Source: Lantana camara
Lineage: Eukaryota; Streptophyta; Magnoliopsida; Lamiales; Verbenaceae
DNA length: 64,000 nucleotides
Direction of reading: 5' to 3'
Assembly: GCA_037501455.1 (NCBI GenBank)
Contig: CM074858.1
Coordinates: 89,192,501 to 89,256,500 of the forward strand
Shown: piece by piece, positions 1 to 10,614 of the stretch
How the letters are laid out: each line of letters starts with the position of its first letter
How positions within the stretch are numbered: the first letter of the stretch is position 1
The notes under the pieces: model-generated
What the model was told of the DNA's origin: nothing
Seen by the model: the letters and a program-made list of their open reading frames with translations, nothing else
Database searches by the model: none
Translations under genes and position numbers: made by a program

Positions 1-236
1 GGCTTATGGAATGAGTTTAAGGGATGATCATGATTAGGGTTCATGTTCCTGATTGTGCATGCTTGTCATTACCTGAAATGAACAGAGGAATGGTTCCTTA
101 TCAAAAATCACAGTTATCTCTTGGACAAAATAGGAAAGAGAAACTGGAATATCAAAATAGATTAGTCTAAAATTAATGGGTTGCCTCCCATCAAGCGCCC
201 TTGTTTAATGTCTTAGGCTAGACAGTGATTCTATCA
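1..236 (-). other. Post-integrase untranslated region of element A
   Basis: This stretch follows the integrase stop on the minus strand and contains no coding signal. Its one recognisable part is the hairpin at 176-191 and adjoining bases (to about 212), which match the equivalent place in element B. In a complete Athila element an extra ORF would follow, but here it would lie outside the window. Confidence 0.6.
176..191 (-). promoter_or_regulatory. Conserved hairpin after the integrase stop (element A)
   Basis: The minus strand reads ATGGGAGGCAACCCAT: a 5-bp stem (ATGGG/CCCAT) with a 6-nt loop, 46 nt after the integrase stop codon. The identical 16 nt occur in element B at 14145-14160, 51 nt after its stop. 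Flanking coding sequence of A and B is clearly diverged, so the identity stands out. Function is unknown; roles in subgenomic RNA or translation of the downstream ORF are only inference. Confidence 0.6.
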
Positions 237-1502
237 TTATGTGGATAAAGGAATGGGGTTATCCAAAGGGACTTCCTCCACTGTGTAATCTTTGAATCCT
301 TCATAAAATGGTTTTAAGCGATGGCCATTAACCTTGAATGCTTTTCCTGTCTCTACACTCTTAATGGATACTGCACCATGAGGGAAAATATTAGTAACAA
401 CAAATGGTCCTATCCATCTTGATCTCAGTTTTCCAGGAAAAAGTTTCAATCGAGAATGGAACAATAGAACTTTCTGCCCAATTTGAAATATTTTTCTGGA
501 AATCATTTTATCTTGAAAATTTTTAGTTCTTTCTTTATACAGTATGGTACTTTCATAGGCTTCATTCCTTAGTTCTTCTAATTCTTGCAGTTGCAACTTC
601 CTATGAGCTCCAGCTTCATCTATCTTCATGTTACACTGTCTTATTGCCCACAAGGCTTTATGTTCTATTTCCACAGGTAAATGACAAGCTTTCCCAAACA
701 CTAACCTGTATGGAGACATGCCAATGGGTGTTTTATAGGCTGTTCTATAAGCCCATAATGCATCATCAAGCCTCAAACTCCAATCCTTCCTATTAGGATT
801 TACTGTTTTTTCCAAAATAATTTTTACTTCATGGTTTGAAACCTCAGCTTGTCCACTAGTTTGTGGGTGATATGCTGTTGATGTACAGTGTGTAACATTG
901 TATTTCTTTAGCAGGGATGCTACAACTTTATTGCAGAAATGGGTTCCTCTATCACTGATAATTGCTCTTGGTGTCCCAAATCTGTTGAGAATATTTGATT
1001 TCATAAAACCTACAACAGTTTTAGCATCATTAGTACGTGTTGCTTTGGCTTCAATCCATTTAGAAACATAATCAACTGCAAGTGGGATGTAAAAATTGCC
1101 AAAAGAATTAGGAAATGGCCCCATAAAATCTATGCCCCATACATCAAATATTTCACAAATTAAAATAGGGGACATTGGCATTTGATTTCTTGAGCTTAAA
1201 TTTCCTGTTCTTTGACAGTTTTCACATGCTTTGCAGAATACAAAAGCATCTCGAAACAGTGTTGGCCAATAAAGACCACATTCTAACACTTTTCTTGCAG
1301 TTCTTTTTGGTCCAAAGTGACCTCCACAGGCATGTAAATGAGAAAATTGTAAAACTGAATTAAATTCTTCATCATTTACACATCTCCTGATCACTTGATC
1401 TGCACAATATTTCCACAAATAAGGTTCATCCCATGCATAATATTTAGCATCACTTTTGATTTTATCCTTCTCTGTTCTGGATAATTTTTTCTGGAAAGAC
1501 AT
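237..1502 (-). pseudogene. Integrase region of element A
   Basis: This open stretch of 421 residues is a Ty3/gypsy integrase, which inserts element cDNA into host DNA. The N-terminal zinc-binding part shows histidines near 57 and 62 and the CxxC pair C93/C96. The catalytic DD35E triad is visible as D125 (GIDFMGP), D184 (SDRGTHF) and E220 (SGQAEVS), with 35 residues between the last two. The C-terminal half carries the RWIGPF and [10 protein letters not shown] motifs typical of Athila and ends at the stop near 237. No chromodomain is seen. It is out of frame with the RNase H stretch upstream, the shift lying near 1490-1500, so I call it a pseudogene fragment although the catalytic domain is open. 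Confidence 0.9.
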
Positions 1503-2205
1503 TAGATGCCAAATAATTTACTATGTCTGCGTACCAAGGGTGAGGTGTTAGGGATGACCTTGTTTTACCTTGAGTTACCAGGAACAATTGCTCATCTGGA
1601 AATTCTTCTTTAATTGGTGGTGAGCTTTTACTTACCAAAAGTCTGCTTAGATGATCAGCTACAAAATTCTCTGATCCTCTTTTGTCCATGATTTCAATAT
1701 CAAACTCTTGCATCAACAGTATCCAACGTATCAGTCTTGGTTTTGCTTCTTTTTTCTTCAATAGGTACTTCAAAGCTGTGTGATCAGAATAAATAATCAC
1801 TTTAGTACCTAGAAGGTATGCACGAAATTTATCTAAAGCAAACACAATTGCTAAAAGTTCTTTCTCAGTTGTGGTATAATTGATTTGAGCTGCATCCAAC
1901 ATTCTTGATGCATAATAAATCACATGTGGTGATTTATTTATCTTCTGTCCCAACACAGCTCCTATTGCATAATCACTGGCATCACACATTAGTTCAAAGG
2001 GATGATTCCAGTTAGGTGCTTGAATTATGGGTGCTGATGTCAGTTTCACCTTCAGCAAATCAAATGCCTCCTTGCAAGCTTTGTCAAACTGAAACTCTAC
2101 CTCCTTTTGCAATAATTTACACAAAGGTTGGGTTATTTTTGAGAAATCTTTTATGAACCTTCTGTAAAAACCTGCATGTCCAAGAAAAGAACAAATCTCC
2201 CTCAC
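1462..2205 (-). pseudogene. RT C-terminus and RNase H of element A
   Basis: This 247-residue stretch starts in the RT connection ([19 protein letters not shown]) and continues into RNase H, which removes the RNA strand during reverse transcription. The acidic positions are visible in [24 protein letters not shown] and [10 protein letters not shown]. It is in the same frame as the RT stretch 2245-3018, from which only an in-frame stop near 2242-2245 separates it. Its C-terminal tail runs out of frame just where the integrase N-terminus begins, so one indel lies near 1490-1500. Confidence 0.88.
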
Positions 2206-2244
2206 AGTCGAGGGGTAAGGTAGGGATTCAATAACATCTATTTT

Positions 2245-3018
2245 TTATTTATCAACTTCAATACCTCTGACCGATACTATATGGCCTAAAATTAAACCTT
2301 GATCAACCATAAAATGGCATTTTTCATAGTTTAAAATAAGGTTATTTTCCAAACACTTCTCTAAAACTTTTGCCAAATTCTTCAAGCATTCATCAAAAGA
2401 ATTACCATATACAGTGAAATCATCCATGAAAACCTCTATTACATCTTCAACATATTCAGATAAAATGCTTACCATACACCTTTGAAAAGTGGCTGGTGCA
2501 TTACACAGTCCAAAAGACATGCGTCTGAATGAAAATGTTCCAAAAGGACATGTGAATGTGGTCTTTTCTTGATCTTTTGGTGCTACTGGAATTTGATAAA
2601 ATCCAGAGTATCCATCAAGACAGCAGTAGTGTGTTTTTCCTGCAAGTCTCTCTAACATTTGATCAATAAATGCCAAGGGAAAATGATCCTTTTTGGTGGC
2701 TGAATTCAATTTTCTGTAATCCATGCACACACGCCAACCATTTTGTACTCTAGTTGGAATCAATTCACCTGTTGCATTTTCAATTACAGTTATACCTGTC
2801 TTTTTAGGAACCACCTGCACTGGACTTACCCACACACTGTCTGAAATAGGATAGATCACACCAGCAGCTAAGAGCTTCAAGACTTCTTTCTTTACTACTT
2901 CCATCATTGGGGGATTTAGTCTTCTTTGGGCTTGTCTGACTGGTTTGCAATCCTTTTCTAAAATTATTTTATGCATGCAAGTGATGGACTCAAACCTTTT
3001 ATATCTGCAATTGTCCAT
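2245..3018 (-). pseudogene. Reverse transcriptase core of element A
   Basis: This 257-residue stretch holds the RT fingers and palm. Visible blocks are the WVSPVQVVPKK region, GWRVCMDYRKLN, LDGYSGFYQIPV, FGLCNAPATFQRCM and the catalytic FMDDFTVYG, an F-M-D-D form of the YxDD box. The copy is collinear with element B's RT and contains the intact 'HFPLAFIDQ' stretch that a G28 run replaces in B. It begins in a different frame from 2964-3251 and ends at an in-frame stop. Confidence 0.9.
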
Positions 3019-3251
3019 CCCAAAGCAGTCTTGAATTCTCTCAAAACTCTTATCAATTTGTCCTCTTCTAGTTCATATAACTTGTTAGAGATGATCACTG
3101 GTAAGGTTTCACCACTGCCCAAATATACATACTTCAGATGCGATGGCAAAGGTTTGAGTTCTAATTCTGAAGCCTGCACAACAGAAGGAAGCATTTTAGT
3201 ATAAGAAGAAGTTAATTTATTACAAGTCATGTTCAATTTAACAGATTCCAC
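2964..3251 (-). pseudogene. Protease-to-RT linker fragment of element A
   Basis: These 95 residues contain the blocks LPSHLKYVYLGSGETLPVII and LIRVLREFKTALGWTIADIK, which in element B sit between the protease and the RT N-terminus. It overlaps the RT stretch in another frame, so a frameshift lies between about 2970 and 3018. A second shift near 3255-3273 separates it from the protease. It is a part of the polyprotein, not a separate gene. Confidence 0.75.
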
Positions 3252-3273
3252 AGATTCCAGTGCATAGACAACA

Positions 3274-4635
3274 TCACTGATATCTTTTTTTCACTTCACA
3301 TTTAGCCTCCAATTCTTTCAGTTGATTAATATAAATGCTATCCTCTAAGGCTAAATAAAGTTCATCATAAAAATCTAGCTTCGCAGTAGCTTGTACAAAG
3401 TTATCAATGATGTCTATAGAAGAAACATTTGAAATATTTTCAGATGGAAATTTCATGGCTTCATAAACATTAAATTTAATTAAATCTCCATCAAATTCCA
3501 GTGTTAACGTCCCATTATAGACATCAATCTTTGCTTTTGTTGTACTAAAAAATGGTCTTCCAAGCAGTAAATCTGAAGATTTGGATATTTTGTCATCTTC
3601 CATGTTGACCACAAAGAAATCTGCAGGAAATACTAAATTATTAATCTGTACAAGCACATCTTCCAGCACACCTTCAGGGTGTACTATTGATCTATCCACT
3701 AACTGTATGATAACTCCAGTTCCTTTTAAAGGACCTATATTCAATGAAGAATAAACTGATAAAGGCGTAACATTTATTGATGCACCAAGATCACACATAG
3801 CATGATTTATGCCTAAGTTTCCTATTCTATACGGAATAGTAAACATACCTTGGTCCTTACATTTAGGTGGGAGTTTCCTCTGAAGTACAGCTGACACATT
3901 TTCACCCATGCTAATTTTCTCATTTCCTAGCAGTTTCTTTTTATTTGTACAAAGATCTTTAAGAAATTTAGCATACCTTGGTATTTGCTTTATGGCATCA
4001 AGGAGGGGAATATTCAACTCAACCTTTCTAAATGTGTCCAGAATTTCTTTTTCTTCCTTGGCCCTTTTTGTTGATGTCAACCTTTGAGGAAATGGTGGTG
4101 GGATCACCATAGGTTCAGGAAGTGCAGTAGGTTCCGCTTCTTGTTCTGTTTCAAAGCCATGATCATGGCTTACACCTTTGCCTACTGAATCTGCATCAAT
4201 ATCAAAATCTGCTCTGTTTTGCTCTGTTTTTTCATTACTTTGTCCTGCTTTCTGCTTCCTTACAGGCAATTCGAGCTCTTTTCCACTCCTCATGGTATTA
4301 GCACTAGCATTTTGCCTTGGATCAATCGTTTGTGATGGCAATTTTCCTTTGTTTTCAAGCTTGCTGACTGAAGTTGCTAGCTGTCCCAATTGATTTTCCA
4401 AATTTTGAACAGTGGACTGGAACTGCTGCATACTTGCCCTCGTTTCCTGCTGAAATTGTTGATTGTTAGTCATAAAAGCTTTAAACATATCTTCTAAAGA
4501 AGTACCTGCACCAGATGTAGAAGGCTGCTGAAATTGATTGGAAGTTGAGGGATGAAAATTCTGGTGTGGCTGGAAGTTTTGAGGTGGTCTTTGTATGGGT
4601 GGCCTTAGCTGAAAATTTTGTTGTCCTTGAAGCAA
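3274..4635 (-). pseudogene. gag C-terminus and aspartic protease of element A
   Basis: The first part (about residues 1-190) is Q/P/N-rich gag tail. Near residues 200-380 comes the retropepsin-like domain, with the active-site motif CDLGASINVTP and the later block LLGRPFF; Athila-type proteases use D-L-G rather than D-S-G. The stretch continues the frame of the gag piece 4636-5391 and is separated from it only by one TAA at 4636-4638. The protease would release gag and pol proteins inside the particle. Confidence 0.85.
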
Positions 4636-5391
4636 TTAAGGCCTTGGTGCATAGCTGAAATTAGGATGATCCTTCCATCCCGGATTATATGTATTTGAAT
4701 ACGGATCATACTTTCGTTGTTGGAAGCCTCCTCCCATTGCACTCACATTTTCAGTTCCATCCACTTGGAGTGTTGGACATAAATCTGTGTGGTGATCAGG
4801 ACTTGTACAAATTCCACAAACCAAAGATGGTGTTGAGTTTGCTACAGCCAAATTCTGCACCAAAGTTGTTAGTTTATTTAATTGAGTGTCAATTAAAGCA
4901 GAGTTTACCTCATTCACTTTCCTTGTGACATTTTGCTGATTTCCAAACTGCTGAGAATTAGCAGCCATGGTTGAAATTAACTGCCTGGCCTCATTAGGTG
5001 TTTTATTGACAATTGCACCACCACTCGCTGCATCCATCATCCTCCTCTCCATAGGAATTAATCCTTCATAAAAGTACTGGATCAAGGCTTGTTCTGTACG
5101 TCCATGCTGTGGACACCTAGCCAACAATTTCTTAAATCTCTCCCAATAATCATGGAGAGTTTCAGATTCCTTTTGCTTCACAGAAACTATTTCTCTCCTA
5201 GTTGATACAACTCTAGACGTTGGGAAGAATTTCTCCAGGAAGGCTGAGGCTATGGCTGTCCACGTTGTAATCGATCCTGGTGGTAAATAATACAGCCATT
5301 CTTTTGCATCATCAGCCAGAGAGAACGGAAATGCTCTCAGTTTGATCTGCTCTTCTGTAACTCCATTTGGCCTCATGCTGTGGGTCTTCAT
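4636..5391 (-). pseudogene. gag (capsid and zinc knuckle) of element A
   Basis: This 251-residue gag stretch matches element B closely, with LRAFPFSL, AKEWLYYLPPGSITTW, HDYWERFKKLLARCPQHG and YFYEGLIPMERRMMDAASGG. Near residue 192 it shows one zinc knuckle, CGICTSPDHHTDLC (C-x2-C-x4-H-x4-C), used to bind element RNA. The N-terminal gag part lies in another frame (5312-5743). Comparison with B shows a deletion of about 35 nt near 5385-5400, which removes the segment B keeps between 'DPN' and 'SMKPH' and causes the frameshift. Confidence 0.88.
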
Positions 5392-5743
5392 TTTCTTTGC
5401 CTCTGAAAGTGGGAAGTAAGTGGATTAAACCCGATTTTAACTCGAAATCAGTATTTAAAGTAGGCAAAGTTATGCATAATGGCTCTTGGGCTACAGGCGG
5501 TGCAGCTAACTGTCTAAGTGTCTGATCTTGCGCAGCCATGCTTAAGGGATGACCACCGCTTATGCTTCCGTTATCTGTAACAGTAAATAATCTAACCAAA
5601 CAGGGGAAGGAATCTGTTTCCAGAAAATCACTGCTTTCTATCTGCAACCTCCTCAATATATTTTCCTTCCTGATTTGTCTTAATGTCCTCTCAGTCTCTG
5701 GGTCATATGGAATCAGTTTCTTCGAACGTTCTGACCTAGTCAT
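5312..5743 (-). pseudogene. gag N-terminus of element A
   Basis: The start ATG at 5741-5743 lies 28 nt downstream of the PBS on the minus strand, the expected place for gag. The stretch MTRSERSKKLIPYDPETE resembles the start of B's gag. The block CITLPTLNTDFELKSGLIHL aligns with B's CITFPNLQEGFELKSGLIHL. After FRGKENEDP (about residue 120) the frame is lost through the deletion described for 4636-5391, so the last 20 residues or so are read out of frame. Confidence 0.8.
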
Positions 5744-5770
5744 ACAAAGAATACAAAACAGTTTAGTCTA

Positions 5771-5789
5771 GTCCCCGGCAACGGCGCCA
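5771..5789 (-). promoter_or_regulatory. Primer binding site of element A (tRNA-Asp)
   Basis: The plus strand contains TCCCCGGCAACGGCGCCA, which equals the 3' end of plant tRNA-Asp (GTC) including CCA. On the element's sense strand this is the complementary TGGCGCCGTTGCCGGGGA. It begins a few bases after the LTR end at 5796, as a PBS should. tRNA-Asp priming is known for Athila elements. Confidence 0.92.
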
Positions 5790-5795
5790 AAAAGT

Positions 5796-7241
5796 TGATG
5801 GTTGTCGAACCCATCAACTAAATCCTTTACTCACTGTATGAAAATTAAAATTGTAATATAGTAGCAAAGGGTCGAACCCACAGGACTAGATAGACTTATA
5901 TTCAATGCATCCAAGAGAATATTCAAAAGAGACTTAGAAGGGGGGGTTGTTTGTGTAATTAAAACAAACTAATTTTAAGTACGAAACTAGATTTCTTCAA
6001 TTAACTAAGACTGAAAGCAAAGAGAGTTGTGAAGGTTGATTATGATGAGAAATATCTTAGCTAAGTTGTTACTTCATTCCATTCTCGTATCTAATCCTAG
6101 ATGCAAAAATCAAACTTGATCGAATGGTAGATTAACTTACAATAGACAAGAAGCTTATCTATGTCATCCTTTCTTAATTTCAACTTAATCAAGAGAAGCT
6201 CATCAATTAAATTCTTACCACACAGCAGTCCCGCGAACTAGTATCTAGGATTTAACTGTATGATAGCATTGAGCCCCAAAAGGATATTAATCATGATCCA
6301 AAATCTCAAGAAGCTTGGACTTGTGAAATCATATTACACATGCCTCATCATTTTATTGAGTAAACATGGTGGTAAACTCTCACTGGTGTGCGGTTCTTCT
6401 ACACCTTTACAAGACTATTACGTATCAAGTATCAGTGTAACCTTATCAAGTTGTTATCTAGGCATCGATTGCTCAGAAAGATGATTTGAAAACAACTTAT
6501 ACAACTACGTTCAAAGCATGCATAAATACCATAGATCAGATTCGCGTTCATTCACTTAGATCTCATAAATATTGGCAAGGAATAAAGATACAACCTAACT
6601 AAGATAGATATGTTCAGCCACGGATCATCATGCAAGATAGACAATAAGTACTCTGATCATAAACTAAACTTTAAAACTTAATTGAAATAAAAACCGAAAC
6701 CAAATACTTCAAGTCTGGAAACGATCACAGTTTTGAGGAAGAAAATCCCTCGGCGTTTCTGCTACTAGCTGCTGTTATCTTCTACTTTCGGAGTTATCCA
6801 AAGTTCTCCCTTCTTTTTTTTCCCACTTAACTAGTTTTTAAAAGGCTATCTTAGGATAATGATCAAGGGGAACAAATTAACTTTTACAAGTCCCCAAAAA
6901 CATGATTAGGACTCTTGAAACTCAAAAATACAGGATCAATCTTCTTGCATGTCAGTCATGTTAGCAAGCTGTTGCATGTGTGCCACCTGTCCCAACAAGA
7001 GGAGTCAGCCGTACTTGTTGACCGTGGTCTGCTTTACGTGCATTAGCCTTAGGGATGATCATGCATTGTGGTCATGGCTCAGGCATTTTCAGCACATAGC
7101 ATCTTTTTCTTCATAATTCTGCCAAATCCCTCATTTATCAACATGTTTCTGCAAAAGCCAAATAGAAGCAAATTAAGTAGAAATCTAATCCAATTCAGGG
7201 GGAAATTAAAGGGATTTTCATGTAATTTATGCATACTATCA
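5796..7241 (-). mobile_element. LTR of element A, shared with remnant A'
   Basis: The LTR is 1446 bp, starting TGATGG and ending ACTATCA on the plus strand, so both termini are TGAT/ATCA. The PBS adjoins its low end, marking it as the 5' LTR of element A. A purine-rich tract adjoins its high end (7242 onward), marking it as the 3' LTR of another element. No gene lies in it. A T-arm-like motif occurs at 5869-5884. Confidence 0.8.
5869..5884 (-). promoter_or_regulatory. U5 motif resembling the tRNA-Asp T-arm (element A)
   Basis: The plus strand reads GGGTCGAACCCACAGG. The first 11 nt match the tRNA-Asp T-arm GGTTCGATCCC at 9 positions, so the element's RNA could pair with that arm of its own primer. 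It lies 80 nt from the PBS inside U5. Element B has a better match at the same distance. Pairing is inference. Confidence 0.4.
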
Positions 7242-7256
7242 AATCCCCCCACACTT
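7242..7256 (-). promoter_or_regulatory. Polypurine tract of Athila remnant A'
   Basis: The minus strand reads AAGTGTGGGGGGATT directly before the LTR start TGATAG. It parallels B's AAGTGTGGGCGAAAT at 10600-10614 in the same position. A PPT primes plus-strand DNA synthesis. Its presence here shows that the internal DNA above 7242 belongs to an element whose 3' LTR is 5796-7241. Confidence 0.75.
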
Positions 7257-7506
7257 AGACTTTCGCTTGTCCCTAAGCAACAGCTTTCTATCCTAACAAA
7301 CTGCAAAATGAACCCCATCAAACCACCTCAGCCCCACAGTTTCTTATTGAGAAAATGTGAACACTAAAATAAGCATCATAGCAAGTCTCCACAGCCTTCA
7401 AGATGGAAAAGAACAAATCTTAAATGTTTAACTTGCTAGAGAATGTTAAGGAATTTAGATTTCATTTAATCATGCATATTTACCAAAGACCAATCACAAC
7501 ATATGA

Positions 7507-8526
7507 TCAAAGGGTGCTTATTCTGGACTGTCTAAATTCCACCAAAACAAAAGATAAAGTGAGGGTTCCAGCATAACACTTATACCAAAATTCAAAAAAG
7601 TTATCTATTTCCATAAACTCTTTCCATCCTATGTTATTAAGCAACGCATAGACAGGTTCAATCAATTCAAATTTCTCAAGTGTAGGCATATCAATTTTCT
7701 TAGCAGTAGCAATAGAAAGTTCTTTAACTTGATTGTACCTTACTTTTTCTGTTTTGGCAGTGAATTTGAGGTGTCCTCCAAGATTTTGAAATCTTGCGGG
7801 AGCAGGGGTTCTGGTTTTTGGTACTCTGCTTCTTTTGTGCTTCTTGGGGATATGTGTTTTCTTTGAAGGCTGCGTAGGCACTTGCTCTTCCTCAACATGC
7901 TCATCCTCTTCCATATGACTTTCTTCATTTTCTGCAACATCTGCTTCATGCATTTCTTCTTCATGTTCTGGAGTACCATCAGTCTCTTGTTCTGCCTCTG
8001 CATTGGCATTTTCTTCATCGTACCTCTCCTTTGCTATCTTGTATCCCTCTTCAACCTCCTCATCGATTTCTTCTTGTTGTTTCTCTTGTTCTTCCTCCAC
8101 TTGTAATTCTTCTACTATTTGCGTAAGAGTTTCTGCCGCCCTCAATTCTTCAGAGTCAGTTGGAGAGGGTTTCTTTTTCTTCTCAGTTTTCTCTTTCTTT
8201 TTGGATTTCTTTTTCGGATTCTTCTTCTTGGATTTTTGTTGTGCTTTCTCAGGCTCTTGAGGATTAGAAGGCTCTCCTTCATCTCTTAATTGAAATTTTC
8301 GTTTCCTCGGCTCATAAGATCGCCTGATTTGCTTCAAAATTGAACCCAAAGTAGGGTCTGTAGCTTGTCTGCGCTCTTCCACAACGATTACAGGGGGTTC
8401 AGGAGTTATGGTGGTAGGGTTTGTGTCAACAGGAGGAGAAGGGTTAAGGTTGGGTTCTTCTTGAGGAATGGAGGGTTCTGGTGCGGTTTCAGACAGTGGT
8501 GATGGCGTATTGATTGGTGGCGCCAC
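7507..8526 (-). pseudogene. Athila extra ORF (ORF3), N-terminal part, remnant A'
   Basis: The stretch has 339 residues. Residues 1-75 are P/S/T-rich, 80-115 are lysine-rich (KKKNPKKKSKKKEKTEKKKK) and about 120-225 are glutamate-rich and probably coiled or disordered. From about residue 265 the sequence (LSIATAKKIDMPTLEKFELI, then NNIGWKEFMEIDNFFEF) aligns with B's ORF3 (MLHTPTLETLNIHDRV, then DGIGWRSFFILD). An upstream ATG at 8645-8647 begins a short K/R/P-rich reading like the start of B's ORF3 but is one frameshift away. The C-terminal half is missing. The protein family is known from Athila elements; its function is not established. Confidence 0.7.
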
Positions 8527-8842
8527 CTCCTCTACATGGACGGATTCCGCTGGTTTAGGGGTAACTTTCAGAACCCCTTCTTTTCTGAGTGACCTTCCTT
8601 TTGTAGGGTTTAAGTGGTGGAGGGGATTTCTCAGATCTTGTCTTCATATTTCGGTGAGGGTTGCAGTGGTTGAAGGCGGAGGGGGATGAGACGGTTGGTT
8701 TTCTTGACAGAAGGAAGAAGGAGAGTTTTTTGAAATTTCTGAGGGTTTGAAGGTTAAACGTTTCTTTAAAAGTGTGTTCTATCTTCAAAAACATTTTTTT
8801 CCAATTAATAAGACTTTTAAAGAATAAAGCGTATAACACACT

Positions 8843-9046
8843 TTGGTCTCCTCGAGTGCACCTGTTCCTGAAGTACAATTCTTCTACGCTCATTGTAAAG
8901 GGCCAAATCACACCTACGACAATTGTAGGAAGCAACTAGGAACTTACTTCGGATGTGGTGCTCCAAATCATAAGATTGACGTATGTCCCTTTAATGACCA
9001 AAGGCGAGCTAAAGAATCCGAAAGGTTTGCCGGATTTATGGACAAT
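8843..9046 (+). pseudogene. Chromovirus gag fragment 1 with zinc knuckles
   Basis: The open reading ends with a double zinc-knuckle module. The first knuckle reads YAHCKGPNHTYDNC and the second YFGCGAPNHKIDVC; in each the first cysteine is replaced by tyrosine. The fragment starts without an ATG where remnant A' ends and stops where element B is inserted. Removing B and the solo LTR with one copy of each target duplication carries the frame into the piece at 23976, which holds a second copy of the module. It is gag of a Ty3/gypsy element on the plus strand. Confidence 0.7.
9042..9046. repeat. Target-site duplication of element B, left (ACAAT)
   Basis: ACAAT directly precedes the left LTR of B. 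The bases after its right LTR (21281-21285) are ACAGT, a 4/5 match. This fits a 5-bp gypsy target duplication with one later change. Confidence 0.75.
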
Positions 9047-10329
9047 TGATAGGTGTCGAGACCACCAATAATAAATCCCAAGTACCGAATACAATTAAAT
9101 TGCAAATAGTGGTAAAAGGGGTCGATCCACGGGGATTGGACGATATCGTGACTCTTAATATGCCAAGGAACGAAAACAAATAATTAAAATGGCGGGTTTT
9201 TGAGATTTTCTAATAAAACTAAGGACAAAGACGACTAACTAATCGAAAAAATTATAGGTAAACTAAAATAAAAACTCTGGATTAAACTTAAACAAATTCA
9301 ACAACGACAAGTGGTCGGGATTTCCCTACGTAGGCATCAGACTGTGATCACGGACTAGGTGATTAATTCCAGATTAGGCTAGCTATAGTTACCAGTTACC
9401 TTAGGCTCCCTCGTTTCTTCGTATTTTTAGAATAATCTAAAGAAACTCCTAAAGAAAATTCCCTAACTAGTTAATAACCCTATCAGAAACTCCTTCAAAG
9501 ATTCAATTAACTAGTTGCTTTATGAGCTAAAGAAGCACTAGCCCTAACTAACTTAGTAAGAACTCCTACTTCGTCTAATTAGACTGAATTATTCCACTAC
9601 CCGAATTCAGACAAGCCTTATGCCCTAGTGTTGATTGCTACTACGTTAATCATCCGGTTAACACCACCAAATAAATCAACTAGTTGTAGGTGTGTGATAA
9701 TCTCAAGATTTCGGGCCCTACATCAAAGAATTAAAACAACACCCAATAACTTGAAATCAGAAATAAAATAGATAACCTTGAATTAATCAACCTAAATTAG
9801 TAGTCTCACAAAGTCTAACACATACTTGGAAAATCCCAACCAAAGAAGAACTTAGAAACTTATAATAATTTCAAACGAATAAAACAGTAAAATTAAAATG
9901 ATGTTCAAAAATAGAGAAAAGGGGAGCAAAAGAAAATAAACAAATGTCTGCTTCTAATCTCCTTCCCCCCGTACTACTGTTGCTGCGTGCTACTCTTCTC
10001 TCCCCCCCCCCCCCCCAAACTTTCGTGTATATCTGTCCTTCTCCCCTCTGTAACTGCTACTCTCTTTTCTTAAATAATTCAGCCTAAACTTGAGTTGTTG
10101 CCTCTACCTCGTCATCCACGTTCTCCCCTGTTTCGTCCCACGATCAGAACTTAAATTTTGAATAAAAATCCCCAAGGTAACGCGGGTCTTGTAACTGCCT
10201 AAACATGCAGTTCTTCTCTTGTGAAATCGTCCGAAGTCAATGTTGGAGGAGATAATGGACTTTTTCTAGAAACATAGCTTGGGCTTTGTGAGCTTCTTAC
10301 CAATTGTGGCCTATCAACAAGTAATTGGA

Positions 10330-10362
<33 letters not shown>

Positions 10363-10599
10363 CAGGGCCGAATGTTGCTGTCAATTAGTCCATGAGACAA
10401 TGGGCTGCTTTAATAACGGTGGAGTCCTGGTCACGCACAAATGTTGTCCCCAAAAATGCAAAAAATCCTCCAAAGCTTTAATTGCCCAAGCTTTCCTAAG
10501 AGAAGCATAAAACCAATCAGCTATCCAAAATTTTAAATTAAGTCAGGGGTCAATTATAACAATTATAACTCAGAAATCGGGAAAATATACAACTTATCA
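9047..10599 (-). mobile_element. 3' LTR of element B
   Basis: The LTR is 1553 bp, beginning TGATAGGTG and ending ACTTATCA on the plus strand. It aligns along its full length with 19738-21280. Visible differences include a C15 run at 10002-10016 against C9 at 20691-20699, and an interrupted CT microsatellite near 10331-10362. The U5 T-arm-like motif lies at 9118-9134. No gene lies in it. Confidence 0.92.
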
Positions 10600-10614
10600 A
10601 TTTCGCCCACACTT
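10600..10614 (-). promoter_or_regulatory. Polypurine tract of element B
   Basis: On the minus strand AAGTGTGGGCGAAAT directly precedes the 3' LTR start TGATAAG. Position and similarity to the tract beside the element A LTR support the call. Confidence 0.7.

Larger units (their letters stand above)
1..7241 (-). mobile_element. Athila-type Ty3/gypsy element A (3' end outside window)
   Basis: Reading the minus strand from 7241 downward gives LTR, PBS, gag, protease, RT, RNase H, integrase and post-pol leader, the order of a Ty3/gypsy element. The Athila assignment rests on the tRNA-Asp PBS, the DLGASIN retropepsin motif, the FMDD reverse transcriptase and close protein similarity to element B, which also carries an Athila-style extra ORF. 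The 3' LTR is beyond position 1. Coding is broken by a roughly 35-nt gag deletion, in-frame stops and several frameshifts, so the copy cannot act alone. Its LTR also borders a second internal region on its other side (see 5796-7241). Confidence 0.9.
7242..8842 (-). mobile_element. Athila remnant A' (3' internal part, truncated)
   Basis: This 1.6-kb block reads, on the minus strand, as the start of the Athila extra ORF, a short noncoding tail (7242-7506) and a PPT. Pol and the 5' half are missing. The block ends abruptly near 8842, where an unrelated plus-strand chromovirus gag begins, without an LTR or clear target duplication there. It is probably left over from recombination between two Athila copies. 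Confidence 0.7.

Noticed and set aside
8555..8935. Minus-strand reading of 126 codons across the 8842 junction
   Set aside because: Only the MKTRSEK part fits the Athila ORF3 start; the rest crosses the breakpoint into antisense chromovirus gag, so it is not one gene.
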